NCBI RefSeq assembly: GCF_004212635.1
Contig: NZ_PSRT01000035.1
Span: 1-64,000, forward strand
DNA: 64,000 nt
From: Bradyrhizobium genosp. SA-3
Lineage (GTDB): Bacteria > Pseudomonadota > Alphaproteobacteria > Rhizobiales > Xanthobacteraceae
Direction: 5' to 3'
A program made the position numbers and the translations under genes. The notes under the pieces were generated by a model, which ran no database searches, had not been told where the DNA came from, and saw nothing but the letters and a program-made list of their open reading frames with translations. Position 1 is the first letter of the stretch; each line of letters starts with the position of its first letter. Shown piece after piece: positions 18,381 through 29,116 of this stretch.

Positions 18381-19801
18381 TCGGCTGCATCCAGGAGGTC
18401 AGAGATGATTTGGTTGGGAGTTTGGCGGCGAAGCGAGCCGGCATGCCGGACCACCTCGCCGATGATGAGAATGGCAGGACCGCCATTGGTCCGCCGCACG
18501 AGCTCCGGCAGATCGCGGAGCGTGCCGATCGCGCCTTGCGCATCGGGGCGCGTGACGCGGGCGAACACGCCGACCGGGGTTTCCGGCGAACGGCCGGCAG
18601 CGAAGAGGCCGGCGCGTATGGCGGGCGCGGCGGTCGTGCCCATGTAGACGACGACGGTCATCTTGGTGTCGGTCAGCGTCGACCAGTCCACGACTTCGGC
18701 ATCGCGCGCCTTGTGCGCGGTGAGGAAGGTGATGCGGGTTGCTTCATGACGGTAGGTGAGCGGCACCTCGAAATCGGCGGCACCGCCGATACCTGCGGTG
18801 ATGCCGGGAATGATCGAATAGGCGATGCCGGCGGCGCGCAAGGCTTCCATCTCTTCGCCGCCACGGCCGAATACGAAGGGATCGCCGCCTTTCAGCCGCA
18901 CCACGCGCTGGCCGGATTGCGCGGCCTCGATCATGCGCTTGTTGATGGCATCCTGGCCGATGCCTGGCTTGCCGACGCGACGGCCGACGGCAACGCGCGT
19001 GGTATCGCGGCGGATGCGGTCGAGAATTTCAGGCGAGACCAGCTCGTCGTGAAAGACGATATCGGCGTCCTGCAGCGCGCGCAGCGCCTTGATGGTGAGA
19101 AGATCGGGATCGCCGGGCCCGGCGCCGACCAGCGCGACCGAGCCTTCCGGCTTGTCGGCGCGTGCGAAGGCGGAGGGATCAGCAATAGCCTTGAGTGCGG
19201 CGCCCGCCTCGCTCTTGCGGCCTGCGAGCACGGCAGCGCCGATCGGTCCGTCGATGACGCGCTCCCAGAAGCGGCGGCGCAGCGGAAACTCGGCGATGCG
19301 CTCGTTGATGGATTTGCGGAAGCCGCCGATGAATTCGGCGAGCTCGCCGATGCCCGCCGGCAGCAGCGCCTCGATCTTCTCGCGCACGCGCCGCGCCACC
19401 ACCGGCGAGGTGCCGCCGGTGCCGACCGCGACCACGACCTCGCCACGGTCGACGATCGCCGGGAAGATGAAGCTGGAATGTTCGAGATCGTCCATCACGT
19501 TGACGGGCAGGCCCAGCGCCTTGGCGCGAACCGACATCGCCACGCCGACATCATTCGCGCCGGCGCAGACGACGGCGATGACGCCCGAGAGATCCGCAGT
19601 GAGCGGATCGCCGGACACGATTTCAACGCGTGCGGCGTCCTCGGAGCTGAGGCGCAGATCACGATCGCCATCGATCGCATGCACGCGGATGCGCGCGCCG
19701 GCAGCCGTGAGCACGCGCAGCTTGGCGCGCAAAAGCTCGCCCGCGCCGATGAGGACCACCGGACCGGTCTTGAGATCGAGAAACACCGGCAAGAACCGCA
19801 T
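18377..19801 (-). CDS. cysG: siroheme synthase CysG (bifunctional)
   Basis: 474 residues from the ATG at 19801; the longer open frame upstream reads into cysD antisense and is rejected. The N-terminal third is the precorrin-2 dehydrogenase/sirohydrochlorin ferrochelatase part (VLIGAGELLRAKLRVL, VGTGGTSPVVARRVREKIEA). The C-terminal part is uroporphyrinogen-III methyltransferase (LVGAGPGDPDLLTIKALRAL, RLKGGDPFVFGRGGEE). It makes the siroheme needed by CysI next to it. The start faces cysD across a 141-base gap. Confidence 0.93.
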   Translation of the reverse strand: MRFLPVFLDLKTGPVVLIGAGELLRAKLRVLTAAGARIRVHAIDGDRDLRLSSEDAARVEIVSGDPLTADLSGVIAVVCAGANDVGVAMSVRAKALGLPVNVMDDLEHSSFIFPAIVDRGEVVVAVGTGGTSPVVARRVREKIEALLPAGIGELAEFIGGFRKSINERIAEFPLRRRFWERVIDGPIGAAVLAGRKSEAGAALKAIADPSAFARADKPEGSVALVGAGPGDPDLLTIKALRALQDADIVFHDELVSPEILDRIRRDTTRVAVGRRVGKPGIGQDAINKRMIEAAQSGQRVVRLKGGDPFVFGRGGEEMEALRAAGIAYSIIPGITAGIGGAADFEVPLTYRHEATRITFLTAHKARDAEVVDWSTLTDTKMTVVVYMGTTAAPAIRAGLFAAGRSPETPVGVFARVTRPDAQGAIGTLRDLPELVRRTNGGPAILIIGEVVRHAGSLRRQTPNQIISDLLDAAE

Positions 19802-19872
19802 GCGATACTCGCTTCCCCACAAACGGGGTTGACTGGAATTATTTTCTATATATGTCTCGTTTCGAGCGCGCA

Positions 19873-19894
19873 AAGAGAAATTTTTTCTTCTCTT
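19873..19894. promoter_or_regulatory. inverted repeat between cysG and cysD
   Basis: AAGAGAA, eight bases, TTCTCTT: a perfect 7-base inverted repeat in the AT-rich divergent gap 19802-19942. It could be an operator for both transcription units or a weak hairpin in the cysD leader. The two AT-rich stretches beside it (ATTATTTTCTATATAT and CTATAGAATTTT) could hold the -10 elements. Confidence 0.45.
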
Positions 19895-19942
19895 CCGCAA
19901 TGCAACTATAGAATTTTCGCCTCCAAACGCAAAGTGGCAGAG

Positions 19943-20839
19943 ATGCATCTTCTCAAGGACGATTCCGCTGCTGATCGACTGAGCAATCCGGCGCTGGCTG
20001 AGCGCGTGCGCGCGCAAGAATTTTCTGCCGAGCTTGCTCCAAGCATGGACCATCTCGACCAGCTCGAGGCGCAGAGCATCTACATCTTCCGCGAGGCCTT
20101 CGCACGGCTGAAGAAGATCGCCCTGCTGTGGTCGCTCGGCAAGGACTCCAACGTCATGATCTGGCTGGCGCGGAAAGCCTTCTTCGGCAAGATGCCGTTC
20201 CCCGCCCTTCATGTCGACACCGGCAAGAAGTTTCCGGAGATGTATCGCTTCCGCGATCATTACGGCAAAGAGTGGGATCTCGATTTGCGCGTCGAGCCCT
20301 GCCCGCCGATCGATGCCGTCGACCCGACGCTGCCGCCGGCCGCGCGCTCCGCGGCGCGCAAGACCGAAGGCCTCAAAATGGCGCTAGCCAAGTATGGCTT
20401 TGACGGCCTGATCGCCGGCATTCGCCGCGATGAGGAGGCGACGCGCGCCAAGGAGCGCGTGTTCTCGCCGCGCGGATTGGAAGGCAATTGGGACGTGCGT
20501 GATCAGCCGCCGGAGTTCTGGGATCATTTCAATGCCTCGCCGCCGCAAGGCGCGCATTTGCGCATCCACCCGATCCTGCATTGGACCGAGGCCGACATCT
20601 GGGCCTACACCAAGCGCGAGAACATCCCGATCATTCCGCTGTATCTCGCCAAGGACGGCAAGCGCTATCGCTCGCTGGGCGATCAGGACATCACCAATCC
20701 GGTCGTTTCGACCGCGGTCAGCATCGACGAGATCCTGATCGAGCTCGAACAGACCAAGGTGCCGGAGCGCGCCGGGCGCGCGCTCGACCACGAGACCGAG
20801 GACGCTTTTGAGCGCCTGCGCGTCGCCGGCTATCTCTGA
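19943..20839 (+). CDS. cysD: sulfate adenylyltransferase subunit 2
   Basis: 298 residues from the ATG at 19943. The PP-loop-type nucleotide site [15 protein letters not shown] and the C-terminal end [17 protein letters not shown] are typical of CysD. With CysN it makes APS from ATP and sulfate. An internal start at [11 protein letters not shown] (20045) is possible, since many CysD proteins begin there. It is divergent from cysG and followed by cysNC after 22 bases. Confidence 0.93.
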   Translation: MHLLKDDSAADRLSNPALAERVRAQEFSAELAPSMDHLDQLEAQSIYIFREAFARLKKIALLWSLGKDSNVMIWLARKAFFGKMPFPALHVDTGKKFPEMYRFRDHYGKEWDLDLRVEPCPPIDAVDPTLPPAARSAARKTEGLKMALAKYGFDGLIAGIRRDEEATRAKERVFSPRGLEGNWDVRDQPPEFWDHFNASPPQGAHLRIHPILHWTEADIWAYTKRENIPIIPLYLAKDGKRYRSLGDQDITNPVVSTAVSIDEILIELEQTKVPERAGRALDHETEDAFERLRVAGYL

Positions 20840-20861
20840 TTCCCAAGGACGCGAGCGTCGC

Positions 20862-22778
20862 ATGAACATGATCGTCACCACGGCTTCGCCGTCCACTCCG
20901 AACGGCACCACGCGTCCGCAAGTGCGCATCGTCATCGTGGGCCATGTCGACCACGGCAAGTCGACGCTGGTCGGCCGCCTCCTGCACGAGACCGGCAGCC
21001 TGCCCGAGGGCAAGCTCGACATGCTGAAAGCCGTCAGCGCGCGGCGCGGCATGCCGTTCGAATGGTCGTTCCTGCTCGATGCACTCCAGACCGAGCGCGA
21101 CCAGGGCATCACCATCGACACCACGCAGATCCGCTTCCGTACCAATTCGCGCGACATCGTGCTGATCGACGCGCCCGGCCACGCCGAATTCCTGCGCAAC
21201 ATGATCACCGGCGCCTCGCAAGCCGATGGCGCGGTGCTGATCATCGACGCGCTCGAAGGCGTGCGCGACCAGACAAGGCGTCACGGCTATCTGCTGCATC
21301 TCTTGGGCGTGAAGCAGGTTGCGGTCGTCGTTAACAAGATGGACCGCGTCGACTTCTCAGCTGAGCGCTTCAAGGCCATCAGCGACGAGATCTCAGCGCA
21401 TCTCAGTGGCCTCGGCGTAAAGCCCACGGCCGTGATCCCGATTTCCGCGCGCGACGGCGACGGCGTTGCAGCGCGCACCGACCGGATCGGCTGGTACAAG
21501 GGACCGACTGTGGTCGAAGCGCTCGACCGGCTTGAGCCGGCACGGCCGCTGGAGACGCTGGCGCTGCGGCTGCCGGTGCAGGCGATCTACAAGTTCGACG
21601 ACCGCCGCATCGTGGCGGGCCGCATCGAATCCGGCAGCCTGATCGCCGGCGATGAGATCGTGATCATGCCGGCCGGCAAGATCGCCAAGATCAAGACGGT
21701 CGAGAGCTGGCCGGTGACACCGGTCGCGGGCCGGCAGGGCGCCGGCCGCTCGGTCGGCATCACGCTCGACCGCGAATTGTTCATCGAGCGCGGCGACATC
21801 ATCGCGCATGCCGGCACCGCACCGCGCGAGACGCGCCGTCTGCGCGCGCGGATCTTCTGGCTGCACGACAAGCCGCTCGCCAAGGGCGATCAGCTCCTGG
21901 TCCGCTGCGGGCCGAAGGAAAGCCGCGCCACCGTGGTGGCAATCGAGAAGGCGGTCGATCCCGGCGAGCTCGAAAGCAGCGAGAACAAGGCGATCGGCCG
22001 CAACCATGTCGGCGAGATCGACATCTCTCTGTCGAGCCCGATTGCCACCGATTCCTACACCGAGAATCCGCGCACCGGACGTCTCGTGATCGAAGTCTCC
22101 GGGCGCATCGCCGGCGGCGGCCTGGTGCTGTCGGTCGATGCCGGCCAGCGCGCCGTGCCGGTCGATATCGTGCCGGTGGAATCGGCGCTGCGCCCTGACG
22201 AGCGCTCCGCGCGCTATCGCCACAAAGGCGCCGTGGTCTGGCTCACGGGCTTGCCCGCCTCCGGCAAGTCGACCCTGGCCAAGGCGCTGGAGCGGCGACT
22301 GTTCACCAATGGCGGCTCGCCGATCCTGCTCGACGGCGACACGCTGCGCGCCGGTCTCAACAGCGATCTCGGCTTCACCGCCACTGATCGCAGCGAGAAC
22401 ATCCGCCGCCTCGCGGAAGTTGCGACGCACCTCGCTCGTAACGGCCACATCGCGATCGTCGCCGCGGTCTCACCAGCGCGCGAGGACCGCGCCACCGCGC
22501 GCCGCATCGCCGACACCGCGTTCCGCGAGATTCATGTCGCAACGCCGGCCGAGGTTTGCGAGGAGCGCGATCCCAAGGGCCACTACAAGAAGGCCCGCGC
22601 CGGCGCACTCACCTCGTTCACCGGCATCGGCAACGACTACGAGGCGCCGCAGGCCGCCGAGCTCGTGATCGATACGTCGGCACGGACGGTCGCCGAAGCC
22701 GCCGACGAGATCGAGCGTATGCTGAAGACCACCGGCGTGCTGTTCGACGAAGTCGTGGACCTCGCCGCGAATATTTGA
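20862..22778 (+). CDS. cysN: bifunctional sulfate adenylyltransferase subunit 1 / APS kinase
   Basis: 638 residues, a CysN-CysC fusion (NodQ-like). The N-terminal GTPase has GHVDHGKST (27-35), the DAPGHAEF switch and NKMD. The elongation-factor-like domains follow. The C-terminal APS kinase begins near residue 450 with P-loop GLPASGKST (about 462). It activates sulfate to APS and on to PAPS. The fusion is common in rhizobia. PAPS is not needed by the APS-type reductase here, so the kinase may serve sulfation or other uses. Confidence 0.94.
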   Translation: MNMIVTTASPSTPNGTTRPQVRIVIVGHVDHGKSTLVGRLLHETGSLPEGKLDMLKAVSARRGMPFEWSFLLDALQTERDQGITIDTTQIRFRTNSRDIVLIDAPGHAEFLRNMITGASQADGAVLIIDALEGVRDQTRRHGYLLHLLGVKQVAVVVNKMDRVDFSAERFKAISDEISAHLSGLGVKPTAVIPISARDGDGVAARTDRIGWYKGPTVVEALDRLEPARPLETLALRLPVQAIYKFDDRRIVAGRIESGSLIAGDEIVIMPAGKIAKIKTVESWPVTPVAGRQGAGRSVGITLDRELFIERGDIIAHAGTAPRETRRLRARIFWLHDKPLAKGDQLLVRCGPKESRATVVAIEKAVDPGELESSENKAIGRNHVGEIDISLSSPIATDSYTENPRTGRLVIEVSGRIAGGGLVLSVDAGQRAVPVDIVPVESALRPDERSARYRHKGAVVWLTGLPASGKSTLAKALERRLFTNGGSPILLDGDTLRAGLNSDLGFTATDRSENIRRLAEVATHLARNGHIAIVAAVSPAREDRATARRIADTAFREIHVATPAEVCEERDPKGHYKKARAGALTSFTGIGNDYEAPQAAELVIDTSARTVAEAADEIERMLKTTGVLFDEVVDLAANI

Positions 22779-22803
22779 GTCGCAGCCCGCGCCACATCAT
22801 CGG

Positions 22804-22932
22804 TGTCGTCCCGGCGAAGGCCGGGACCCATACCGCGTGATCTTTCGGTGGGCTGAGGTGCGAGTCCCGAACTACTAATCTTCGCCAAATTTCTCCCTGT
22901 GGTTATAGGTCCCGGCCTTCGCCGGGACGACG
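22804..22932. repeat. interspersed palindromic repeat, CGTCGTCCCGG family
   Basis: GTCGTCCCGGCGAAGGCCGG at the left and CCGGCCTTCGCCGGGACGAC at the right. It lies in the 373-base gap between cysNC and glcB. The rest of the gap is the putative glcB promoter region with the palindrome at 23020. Confidence 0.75.
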
Positions 22933-23019
22933 CCGGGGAGAGATCGCGCCCATTGCTTGGCATTTGACGTCTGGGTGCGGCCCTCGCCCGCCCGCCGACC
23001 TGTCTTGACATTTTGACAA

Positions 23020-23031
23020 ACCCCTAGGGGT
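23020..23031. promoter_or_regulatory. 12-base perfect palindrome upstream of malate synthase gene
   Basis: ACCCCTAGGGGT, preceded by TTGACATTTTGACAAA. The TTGACA could serve as a -35 element, so the palindrome would lie across the promoter. It is about 120 bases upstream of the start and may be an operator. No regulator is identified. Confidence 0.4.
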
Positions 23032-23151
23032 CTTCTCACGGCCTTGATTTTGGGGCTAATAGGCCTCCGAAAGCCGCCCCCTATGGGCGCATTTTGCTGC
23101 TGTCGGGTCAAAAGCAGCCAAAAACAGCCATTTCCAACAAGAAAGCCCATC

Positions 23152-25317
23152 ATGAAACGCGTCGATGCCCACGGATTGAAGATCGCTCCCGTCCTGTTCG
23201 ATTTCATCGCCAAGGAAGCGGCCCCGAAAACGGGGATCGCGCCGGATGCGTTCTGGGCCGGGCTTGCCGCCATCATCAAGGATCTGGGGCCGAAGAACCG
23301 GTCGTTGCTCGCCTTCCGCGACACGCTGCAGGCCAAGATCGACGATTGGCACCGCGCCAACAAGGGCAAGGCGTTCGACCTCGGCGCCTATACCGCCTTC
23401 CTGAAGGAGATCGGCTATCTCGTCCCGGAGCCGGCGACGCAGAAGGTCGAGACGGCCAATGTCGACGAGGAGATCAGCAAGATCTGCGGCCCGCAGCTCG
23501 TCGTGCCGCTCACCAATGCGCGCTATGCGCTGAATGCGGCGAATGCGCGCTGGGGCTCGCTCTATGATGCCTTCTACGGCACCGATGCCATTCCGCATGA
23601 TCCTTCCGAGAGCGGCAAGGGCTACAACAAGGCGCGCGGCGACAAGGTGATCGCCAAGGCCAAGGCGTTCCTCGATACCGCCGTGCCGCTGGCGACCGGC
23701 AGCCACACCGACGTCACCGCCTACAGCGTCGTCGCGGGCCAGCTCGCTGTGAAGCTGAAGAGCGGCAACGCCACCGCGCTGAAGAACGCCGCACAGTTCG
23801 CGGGCTTCCAGGGCGATACGGCCGCGCCGAGCGCGGTGCTGCTCGTCAACAACGGCCTGCATGTCGAGGTGAAGATCGACCGCAGCAGCGCGATCGGCAA
23901 GGACGATCCGGCCGGCGTCGCCGACATGATCATGGAGGCCGCGGTCTCCACCATCCTCGACATGGAGGATTCCGTCGCCGCAGTCGATGCCGAGGACAAG
24001 GTGCTGGTCTACCGCAACACGCTCGGTCTGATGAACGGCACGCTGTCGGCCGATTTCGAGAAGGGCGGCAAGACGCTGACGCGCTCGCTGAACGCCGACC
24101 GCAGCTACAAGACGCCGGATGGCAAGGGCGAGCTCAAGCTGCACGGCCGCAGCCTGCTCCTGATGCGCAACTGCGGTCACCACATGTTCACCGACGCGGT
24201 GCTGGACGAGACCGGCGAGGAGATTCCCGAGGGCCTGTTAGACGCGGCCGTGTCGGGCCTGCTCGCCATTCACGACCTCAAGGGCAATTCCAAGGTCAAG
24301 AACAGCCGCACGGGATCTGCCTATATCGTCAAGCCGAAGATGCACGGCCCCGACGAGGTGTCGCTGACCTGCGAGATCTTCGACCGCGTCGAGAAGATGC
24401 TGGGCCTGCCCGAGAACACGCTCAAGGTCGGCATTATGGACGAGGAGCGGCGCACCACGGTCAACCTCAAGGCCTGCATCCAGCGCGCCTCCAAGCGCAT
24501 CATGTTCATCAACACCGGCTTCCTCGACCGCACCGGCGACGAGATCCACACCTCGATGGAAGCGGGCCCGATGATCCGCAAGAACGAGATGAAGGCGCAG
24601 GCCTGGATCAAGGCCTATGAAGACTGGAACGTCGATATGGGCCTGATCGACGGCCTGCCCGGCCACGCCCAGATCGGCAAGGGCATGTGGGCCGCGCCCG
24701 ACAAGATGGCGGATATGCTGGCGCAGAAGCTTAGCCATCCGCAGGCCGGCGCCACCACCGCCTGGGTGCCCTCGCCGACCGCCGCGACGCTGCACGCGCT
24801 GCACTACCACCAGGTCAACGTCATCGCGCGCCAAGAGGAATTGACCAAGGGCGGTCCACGCGCAAAGCTCTCGGACATCCTCACCATCCCGGTGTCGAAG
24901 TCGAACTGGGCGCCCGATGACGTCAGGCAGGAGATCGACAACAACTGCCAGGGCATCCTCGGCTATGTCGTGCGCTGGATCGACCAGGGCGTCGGCTGCT
25001 CCAAGGTGCCGGACATCCACGATGTCGGCCTGATGGAAGACCGCGCTACTTTACGCATCTCCAGCCAGCATCTCGCCAACTGGCTGCACCAGGGCGTCAT
25101 CGCCGAAGCGCAGGTGATGGAGTCCCTGAAGCGCATGGCCGTGGTCGTCGACAAGCAGAACGCGGGCGATCCGATCTACAAGCCGATGGCGCCTGCCTTC
25201 GATGGCGTCGCCTTCAAGGCGGCCTGCGACCTCATCTTCAAGGGCCGCGAGCAGCCGAACGGTTACACCGAGTACATCCTCACCGCCCGCCGCCGCGAGG
25301 CGAAGGCAGCGGGTTAA
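23152..25317 (+). CDS. glcB: malate synthase G
   Basis: 721 residues from the ATG at 23152, the usual length for the G isoform (A isoforms are near 530). Typical stretches are [54 protein letters not shown] and [17 protein letters not shown]. It joins glyoxylate and acetyl-CoA to malate in the glyoxylate bypass. It stands alone; isocitrate lyase is not in this window. Confidence 0.95.
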   Translation: MKRVDAHGLKIAPVLFDFIAKEAAPKTGIAPDAFWAGLAAIIKDLGPKNRSLLAFRDTLQAKIDDWHRANKGKAFDLGAYTAFLKEIGYLVPEPATQKVETANVDEEISKICGPQLVVPLTNARYALNAANARWGSLYDAFYGTDAIPHDPSESGKGYNKARGDKVIAKAKAFLDTAVPLATGSHTDVTAYSVVAGQLAVKLKSGNATALKNAAQFAGFQGDTAAPSAVLLVNNGLHVEVKIDRSSAIGKDDPAGVADMIMEAAVSTILDMEDSVAAVDAEDKVLVYRNTLGLMNGTLSADFEKGGKTLTRSLNADRSYKTPDGKGELKLHGRSLLLMRNCGHHMFTDAVLDETGEEIPEGLLDAAVSGLLAIHDLKGNSKVKNSRTGSAYIVKPKMHGPDEVSLTCEIFDRVEKMLGLPENTLKVGIMDEERRTTVNLKACIQRASKRIMFINTGFLDRTGDEIHTSMEAGPMIRKNEMKAQAWIKAYEDWNVDMGLIDGLPGHAQIGKGMWAAPDKMADMLAQKLSHPQAGATTAWVPSPTAATLHALHYHQVNVIARQEELTKGGPRAKLSDILTIPVSKSNWAPDDVRQEIDNNCQGILGYVVRWIDQGVGCSKVPDIHDVGLMEDRATLRISSQHLANWLHQGVIAEAQVMESLKRMAVVVDKQNAGDPIYKPMAPAFDGVAFKAACDLIFKGREQPNGYTEYILTARRREAKAAG

Positions 25318-25357
25318 ATAGCCTCCGTTCGAACGGCGAAACGTCGCGGCGCGCAGC

Positions 25358-25382
25358 GGAACGGCTGCGCGCCGCTTGCGTT
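25358..25382 (+). promoter_or_regulatory. EcfG-type promoter for the CsbD gene
   Basis: GGAAC-N16-CGTT, an exact match to the general-stress sigma EcfG consensus. It lies 30 bases before the CsbD gene start at 25413. Confidence 0.75.
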
Positions 25383-25412
25383 GTAGCGCCATCAAACGCG
25401 ATGGAGATGGTT

Positions 25413-25613
25413 ATGGACTGGAATCGCATCGAAGGAAACTGGAAGCAGTTCAAGGGTTCGGCCAAGGAGAAATGGGGCAAGCTCACTGACGACGACCTCC
25501 GATTGATCGAGGGGCGTCGCGAGCAGCTCGAGGGCCGGCTCCAGGAACGTTATGGCAAGGCCAAGGACCAGGTTCGCCAGGACGTCGACGACTGGCTCAA
25601 GTCGCTGCATTGA
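25413..25613 (+). CDS. CsbD family stress protein
   Basis: 66 residues from the ATG at 25413 (GGAG eight bases before). The sequence MDWNRIEGNWKQFKGSAKEK, WGKLTDDDLRLIEGRREQLE is the classical CsbD form, a small hydrophilic protein induced by general stress. Mechanism is unknown. An ATG four codons upstream is part of the ribosome-site region and less likely. An EcfG promoter precedes it and a strong terminator follows at 25623. Confidence 0.92.
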   Translation: MDWNRIEGNWKQFKGSAKEKWGKLTDDDLRLIEGRREQLEGRLQERYGKAKDQVRQDVDDWLKSLH

Positions 25614-25622
25614 GGCAGCACG

Positions 25623-25655
25623 AAAAAGCCCCGGCCCAGGCCGGGGCTTTTTGTT
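25623..25655 (+). terminator. rho-independent terminator
   Basis: AAAAAGCCCCGGCC, short loop, GGCCGGGGCTTTTTG. A 10-base GC stem followed by T-run, just after the CsbD gene. It may also serve the small convergent gene at 25674. Confidence 0.9.
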
Positions 25656-25673
25656 TGAATATCCGTAGGTCCG

Positions 25674-25829
25674 CTAGAACACCGCAAGATATTTCAGGAG
25701 CGACACGATGCCAATGATGATGACGATCACGCGCGCGATCTGTTTGGCGCGGCCGTCCATCGGCAGCATGTTGATGAGATAAAGTACGAGAATAACGACG
25801 AGAAAGGTGACGAGTACGCCGACCAGCAT
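25674..25829 (-). CDS. small Thivi_2564-like membrane protein
   Basis: 51 residues, not long enough for routine gene calls. Translation begins MLVGVLVTFLVVILVLYLIN, then MLPMDGRAKQIARVIVIIIG and ends SLLKYLAVF. Two membrane segments sit around the loop NMLPMDGRAKQ, a pattern found in a small family of unknown role in proteobacteria. AAGGGGGG precedes the ATG at 25829. A perfect EcfG promoter upstream supports it as a real stress-regulated gene. Confidence 0.75.
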   Translation of the reverse strand: MLVGVLVTFLVVILVLYLINMLPMDGRAKQIARVIVIIIGIVSLLKYLAVF

Positions 25830-25869
25830 CGCTAGGACCCCCCTTTAGGCAAATTGCCGACGCTGTCCT

Positions 25870-25894
25870 AACGCTTGTAAGGCGCGCGGGTTCC
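25870..25894 (-). promoter_or_regulatory. EcfG-type promoter for the small membrane protein gene
   Basis: On the minus strand reads GGAAC-N16-CGTT, an exact consensus match, 41 bases upstream of the ATG at 25829. Confidence 0.75.
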
Positions 25895-26056
25895 GCCTCT
25901 GCAACCCCTTGCAATTTCTCGTATTTGCTCGACGCAGCGAAGGGCCTCGGTATTTTTACGGCAATATCACTGTCTAAGTTTTTACCCTTTTGAGGCCAAA
26001 TGCGCTTCAGGCGCCTGCCACCGGCCGGCGCCTTTGCTGCGCGCATCCCTTGGTCG

Positions 26057-26099
26057 TTCGAAGTTCGTAGGGCTGCCGTTCGGGGCCACGAACTTCGAA
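26057..26099. repeat. 12-base perfect inverted repeat before chemoreceptor gene
   Basis: TTCGAAGTTCGT, 19 bases, ACGAACTTCGAA. It ends 19 bases before the ATG at 26119, so it would form a stem-loop in the leader or act as a two-site operator. There is no T-run after it, so it is not a plain terminator. The rest of the 25895-26056 stretch holds nothing I can name. Confidence 0.7.
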
Positions 26100-26118
26100 A
26101 CGCGTACCGGGGGATCCG

Positions 26119-28212
26119 ATGCTCAACCGCCTGACCGTCTCCACGCTGCTGAAAGCGGTGATCCTGTCCACCGCGCTCGTCGTCGTGATCGGCTTCTCGA
26201 TCAGCGCATGGAATTCGTGGACCCGGCTTCAGCAGGCGAACCGGATCGTCGCGGTAGCGGCGGCGTCCGCCGATGTGTTCAAGGCGATGGCGAACATCCG
26301 CTCCGACCGCTCGACCAGCAGCCGTCAGCTGACCTCCGACATCCAGATGGACAAGGAAATCGAGACATACATCCGCGGCATCCGCGACGAGCTGATGCCC
26401 GCCCTGGCGCGCGCGATCGAGATTTTACCCTCGATCGACTTGCCCCAGCGCGGGACGGTGGTTGCCGATCTCGACCGGCTGAACAAGGCGCTGCTGGCGC
26501 AGCAGGCTGAGTTCTGGACTGAGGTCGCCAAACCCAGGGCATCGCGTCGCGCGGCGCTTGTCAAAGAGTATCTCGAGAGCGAGGACGGGCTGATGGCCAT
26601 CCTCGAAAAGCTGTCGCCCGTGCTGGCCGCGAGCGTCAATCATCAGGACGCAATGATCGATCAACTGCTGATGATCAAGCAGATGGCCTGGTTGCTGCGC
26701 GTCAATGCGGGTGAATCCTCGCTGATCGTCGGCAACGCGCTTAACAGCGGCAAGATCGCGCCCGAGGTCCAGCTCGCTTTCACGAAATGGGTCGGCGGCA
26801 CCGAGACGGCCTGGAGCGCGACCGAGCTCGCCGCATCGGGCATGCAATTGCCGCCGGCGCTGGCTGCAGCCATGGCGGAAACCAAATCGTTCTATTTCGA
26901 CCCGCAATATCTCGCCACGCGCGACGGCATCATCGCCGCAATCGCCAAGGGTGAGAAGGCGTCGATGACTGCCAATCAGTGGAGCCCCTACTCGGTCGGC
27001 CGGATGGCGAGCGCGATCAAGCTCGCCGATACCGCGCTTGGCGCCGCCAGGGACCATTCCACTAGCCAGCGCGCGCAGGCGCTGCAATCGCTGCTGACCC
27101 AGCTTGTGCTGCTGATTGCCGCGATTCTGTTCACGGGCGCCGCGATGCTGGCGGTCAGCCGCCGCGTGATCACGCCGCTGCACCGGATCCGCGACGCCAT
27201 GCTCAAGGTCGCCGGCGGCGACCTCACCGTCGATTCCGGCTATCTCGACCGCCACGACGAGATCGGCGCACTTGCCGGCGCGCTCGAAACCTTCAAGCAG
27301 CAGGCGATCGACAAGCTCAAGATCGAGGCGCAGGAGCGCGAGCGCAATGCAGGCGCCGCCGCGCGCCAGCGTGCCATGGAGACCTATGTCGGCGAGTTCG
27401 AGGGCGTGGTGCGCAAATCGCTGGGCGAGTTGAGCGAGGCCTCCGGCGAGATGCGCAAGACCTCCGGCGACCTCTCAGCGGTATCGCGCCAGACCAATGA
27501 ACGCGTCGAGATCGCGGGCAAGGCCTCGAACGATGCCTCCACGAGTGTGGAGAGCGTCGCGGCAGCGGCCGAAGAGCTCTCCGCTTCGATCAACGACATC
27601 AGCCAGCAGGCCGCGCATGCCGCAGGCATCGCCAGCCGCGCAGTCAACCAGGCGCGCGAAACCGATAGCACGGTGCAGGGGCTGGCGCAGTCGGCGGGGC
27701 GCATCGGCGAGGTGGTCGGGCTGATCAACACCATCGCTGCGCAGACCAATTTGCTCGCGCTCAATGCCACGATCGAGGCCGCCCGCGCCGGCGAAGCGGG
27801 GCGCGGATTTGCCGTGGTGGCGTCCGAGGTGAAGTCACTGGCCAGCCAGACGGCGAAGGCGACGGAGGAAATCTCCGAGCAAATCGCCGACATCCAGAAG
27901 GTCGCGGGCGATGCCATCAACGCGATCCAGGCCATCGGCGGCATCATCGGCGAGGTGAACGAGGTCGCCACCGCCATCGCCGCCGCCGTGCAGGAACAGG
28001 GTGCGGCGACCCAGGAGATCACCCGCAGCACGCAATATGCGGCGCAGGGCACCAAGAACGTCTCGGATAACATCACCGGCGTGAAGGCCGATGCCGACAC
28101 CGCGGCCGGTGCCGCCGAGAACGTCAAGCAGGCCTCGGAGACGCTCGAGACGCAGAGCCGCCAGCTCGGTCGGCAGGTCAGCGATTTCCTGGGCAAGATC
28201 CGGGCGGCATAG
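26119..28212 (+). CDS. methyl-accepting chemotaxis protein
   Basis: 697 residues. Membrane segment 1 at about 12-34, a long periplasmic sensor of about 290 residues, membrane segment 2 at about 325-347, HAMP ([20 protein letters not shown]) and a coiled-coil signalling domain. The kinase-control tip, [20 protein letters not shown] and [20 protein letters not shown], is near 534-575. There is no C-terminal methyltransferase-binding pentapeptide. The ligand is unknown. No other chemotaxis gene is beside it. Confidence 0.93.
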   Translation: MLNRLTVSTLLKAVILSTALVVVIGFSISAWNSWTRLQQANRIVAVAAASADVFKAMANIRSDRSTSSRQLTSDIQMDKEIETYIRGIRDELMPALARAIEILPSIDLPQRGTVVADLDRLNKALLAQQAEFWTEVAKPRASRRAALVKEYLESEDGLMAILEKLSPVLAASVNHQDAMIDQLLMIKQMAWLLRVNAGESSLIVGNALNSGKIAPEVQLAFTKWVGGTETAWSATELAASGMQLPPALAAAMAETKSFYFDPQYLATRDGIIAAIAKGEKASMTANQWSPYSVGRMASAIKLADTALGAARDHSTSQRAQALQSLLTQLVLLIAAILFTGAAMLAVSRRVITPLHRIRDAMLKVAGGDLTVDSGYLDRHDEIGALAGALETFKQQAIDKLKIEAQERERNAGAAARQRAMETYVGEFEGVVRKSLGELSEASGEMRKTSGDLSAVSRQTNERVEIAGKASNDASTSVESVAAAAEELSASINDISQQAAHAAGIASRAVNQARETDSTVQGLAQSAGRIGEVVGLINTIAAQTNLLALNATIEAARAGEAGRGFAVVASEVKSLASQTAKATEEISEQIADIQKVAGDAINAIQAIGGIIGEVNEVATAIAAAVQEQGAATQEITRSTQYAAQGTKNVSDNITGVKADADTAAGAAENVKQASETLETQSRQLGRQVSDFLGKIRAA

Positions 28213-28248
28213 GGCTGATTGGAGTCGAGGCTGGTACCACATCTTCCG

Positions 28249-28411
28249 TGTCGTCCTGGCCGAGTGCGCAATTGCGCACGAGGGGCCGGGACCCATAACC
28301 ACAGGGAGTGGTTTGGCGCGAGCCGACAACCACGAATCTTCGCCAAACCCAATCTTGTGGTTATGGGTCCCGGATCAGCGCGCGCTTTGGGCGCGCTTGT
28401 CCAGGACGACG
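28249..28411. repeat. interspersed palindromic repeat, CGTCGTCCCGG family
   Basis: Begins TGTCGTCCTGGCCGAG and ends GCGCTTGTCCAGGACGAC. It includes a TGCGCAATTGCGCA palindrome in its left arm. It lies between the chemoreceptor gene and the DUF2865 gene. Confidence 0.7.
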
Positions 28412-28448
28412 GCGGAGATTGAAGCACCAGCCGTCGCTCACTCGCCCC

Positions 28449-29099
28449 CTACTCCTTCGCCACCACCGGCATCTGGCGGAATCTGGCGCGGACCGATTCC
28501 GGCAGCGGCGAGAAATTCATCGCGACGCCGCGGCGGTCGTTGGCATTGCGGGTGGCAATCACAAGGCCGCCAGCGCCCGCGACGATGTCGCCCTTGCGCA
28601 AGGTGGGGTCGTCCTCGACCTTGACCTGGGCGAGCCCGACCGGATCCTTGCCGTTGCAGGTGCAGCCCGCGACGATCTCGTTGCGATAGCGGAAGGCGTT
28701 CGGCAGATCGGAGTAGGATTTTCCGTTCTCCGTCGTGGCGTCGTCGATATTGCTGCCGTAGACGAGCGAGGTTTCGGACGCCGGGCAGAAGCTCTTGCAG
28801 GACTGCGCCTTGCTTTCGGCATCCGTTCCTTGCGCCGGAAAATAGCGGCCGTCGCATCCGCGCACGCAATAGGCGGCGCCGCCACCATAGGCGGCTCGCT
28901 GGCGCGGCACGTCATAGCGCGGCACGTTATCGTTCGGGAACGGCGTCCGGATCTGGGGAGGCCGTGCGCCGAACGCGCCGAACAACGCCGAGAAAAAGTC
29001 CTCCGCATGCGCCGACGGCGTCAACGCGAGGCCGAGAGAGGTGATGGTGAACACGGCCGCCGCACTGCAGGCCAGCTTGCCGATCGCGCGTTTAGTCAT
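28449..29099 (-). CDS. DUF2865 domain exported protein
   Basis: 216 residues. The N-terminal hydrophobic stretch (LACSAAAVFTITSLGLALTP) is a signal peptide. The body matches DUF2865, with its cysteine pattern YCVRGCDGRYFPAQG, CKSFCPASET and VAGCTCNGKDPVGLAQ, which suggests disulfide bonds in the periplasm. No function is known. Upstream are the L,D-transpeptidase and EcfG sites, but they point to their own genes. Confidence 0.85.
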   Translation of the reverse strand: MTKRAIGKLACSAAAVFTITSLGLALTPSAHAEDFFSALFGAFGARPPQIRTPFPNDNVPRYDVPRQRAAYGGGAAYCVRGCDGRYFPAQGTDAESKAQSCKSFCPASETSLVYGSNIDDATTENGKSYSDLPNAFRYRNEIVAGCTCNGKDPVGLAQVKVEDDPTLRKGDIVAGAGGLVIATRNANDRRGVAMNFSPLPESVRARFRQMPVVAKE

Positions 29100-29116
29100 G
29101 TCACCTCACCGAGCTC

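Noticed and set aside
18410..19942. Long in-frame extension upstream of cysD
   Set aside because: It runs antisense through cysG. The family start is at 19943 or 20045.
19802..19942. Riboswitch before cysD
   Set aside because: The gap is AT-rich and has one short inverted repeat only. No SAM or SAH riboswitch core was seen.
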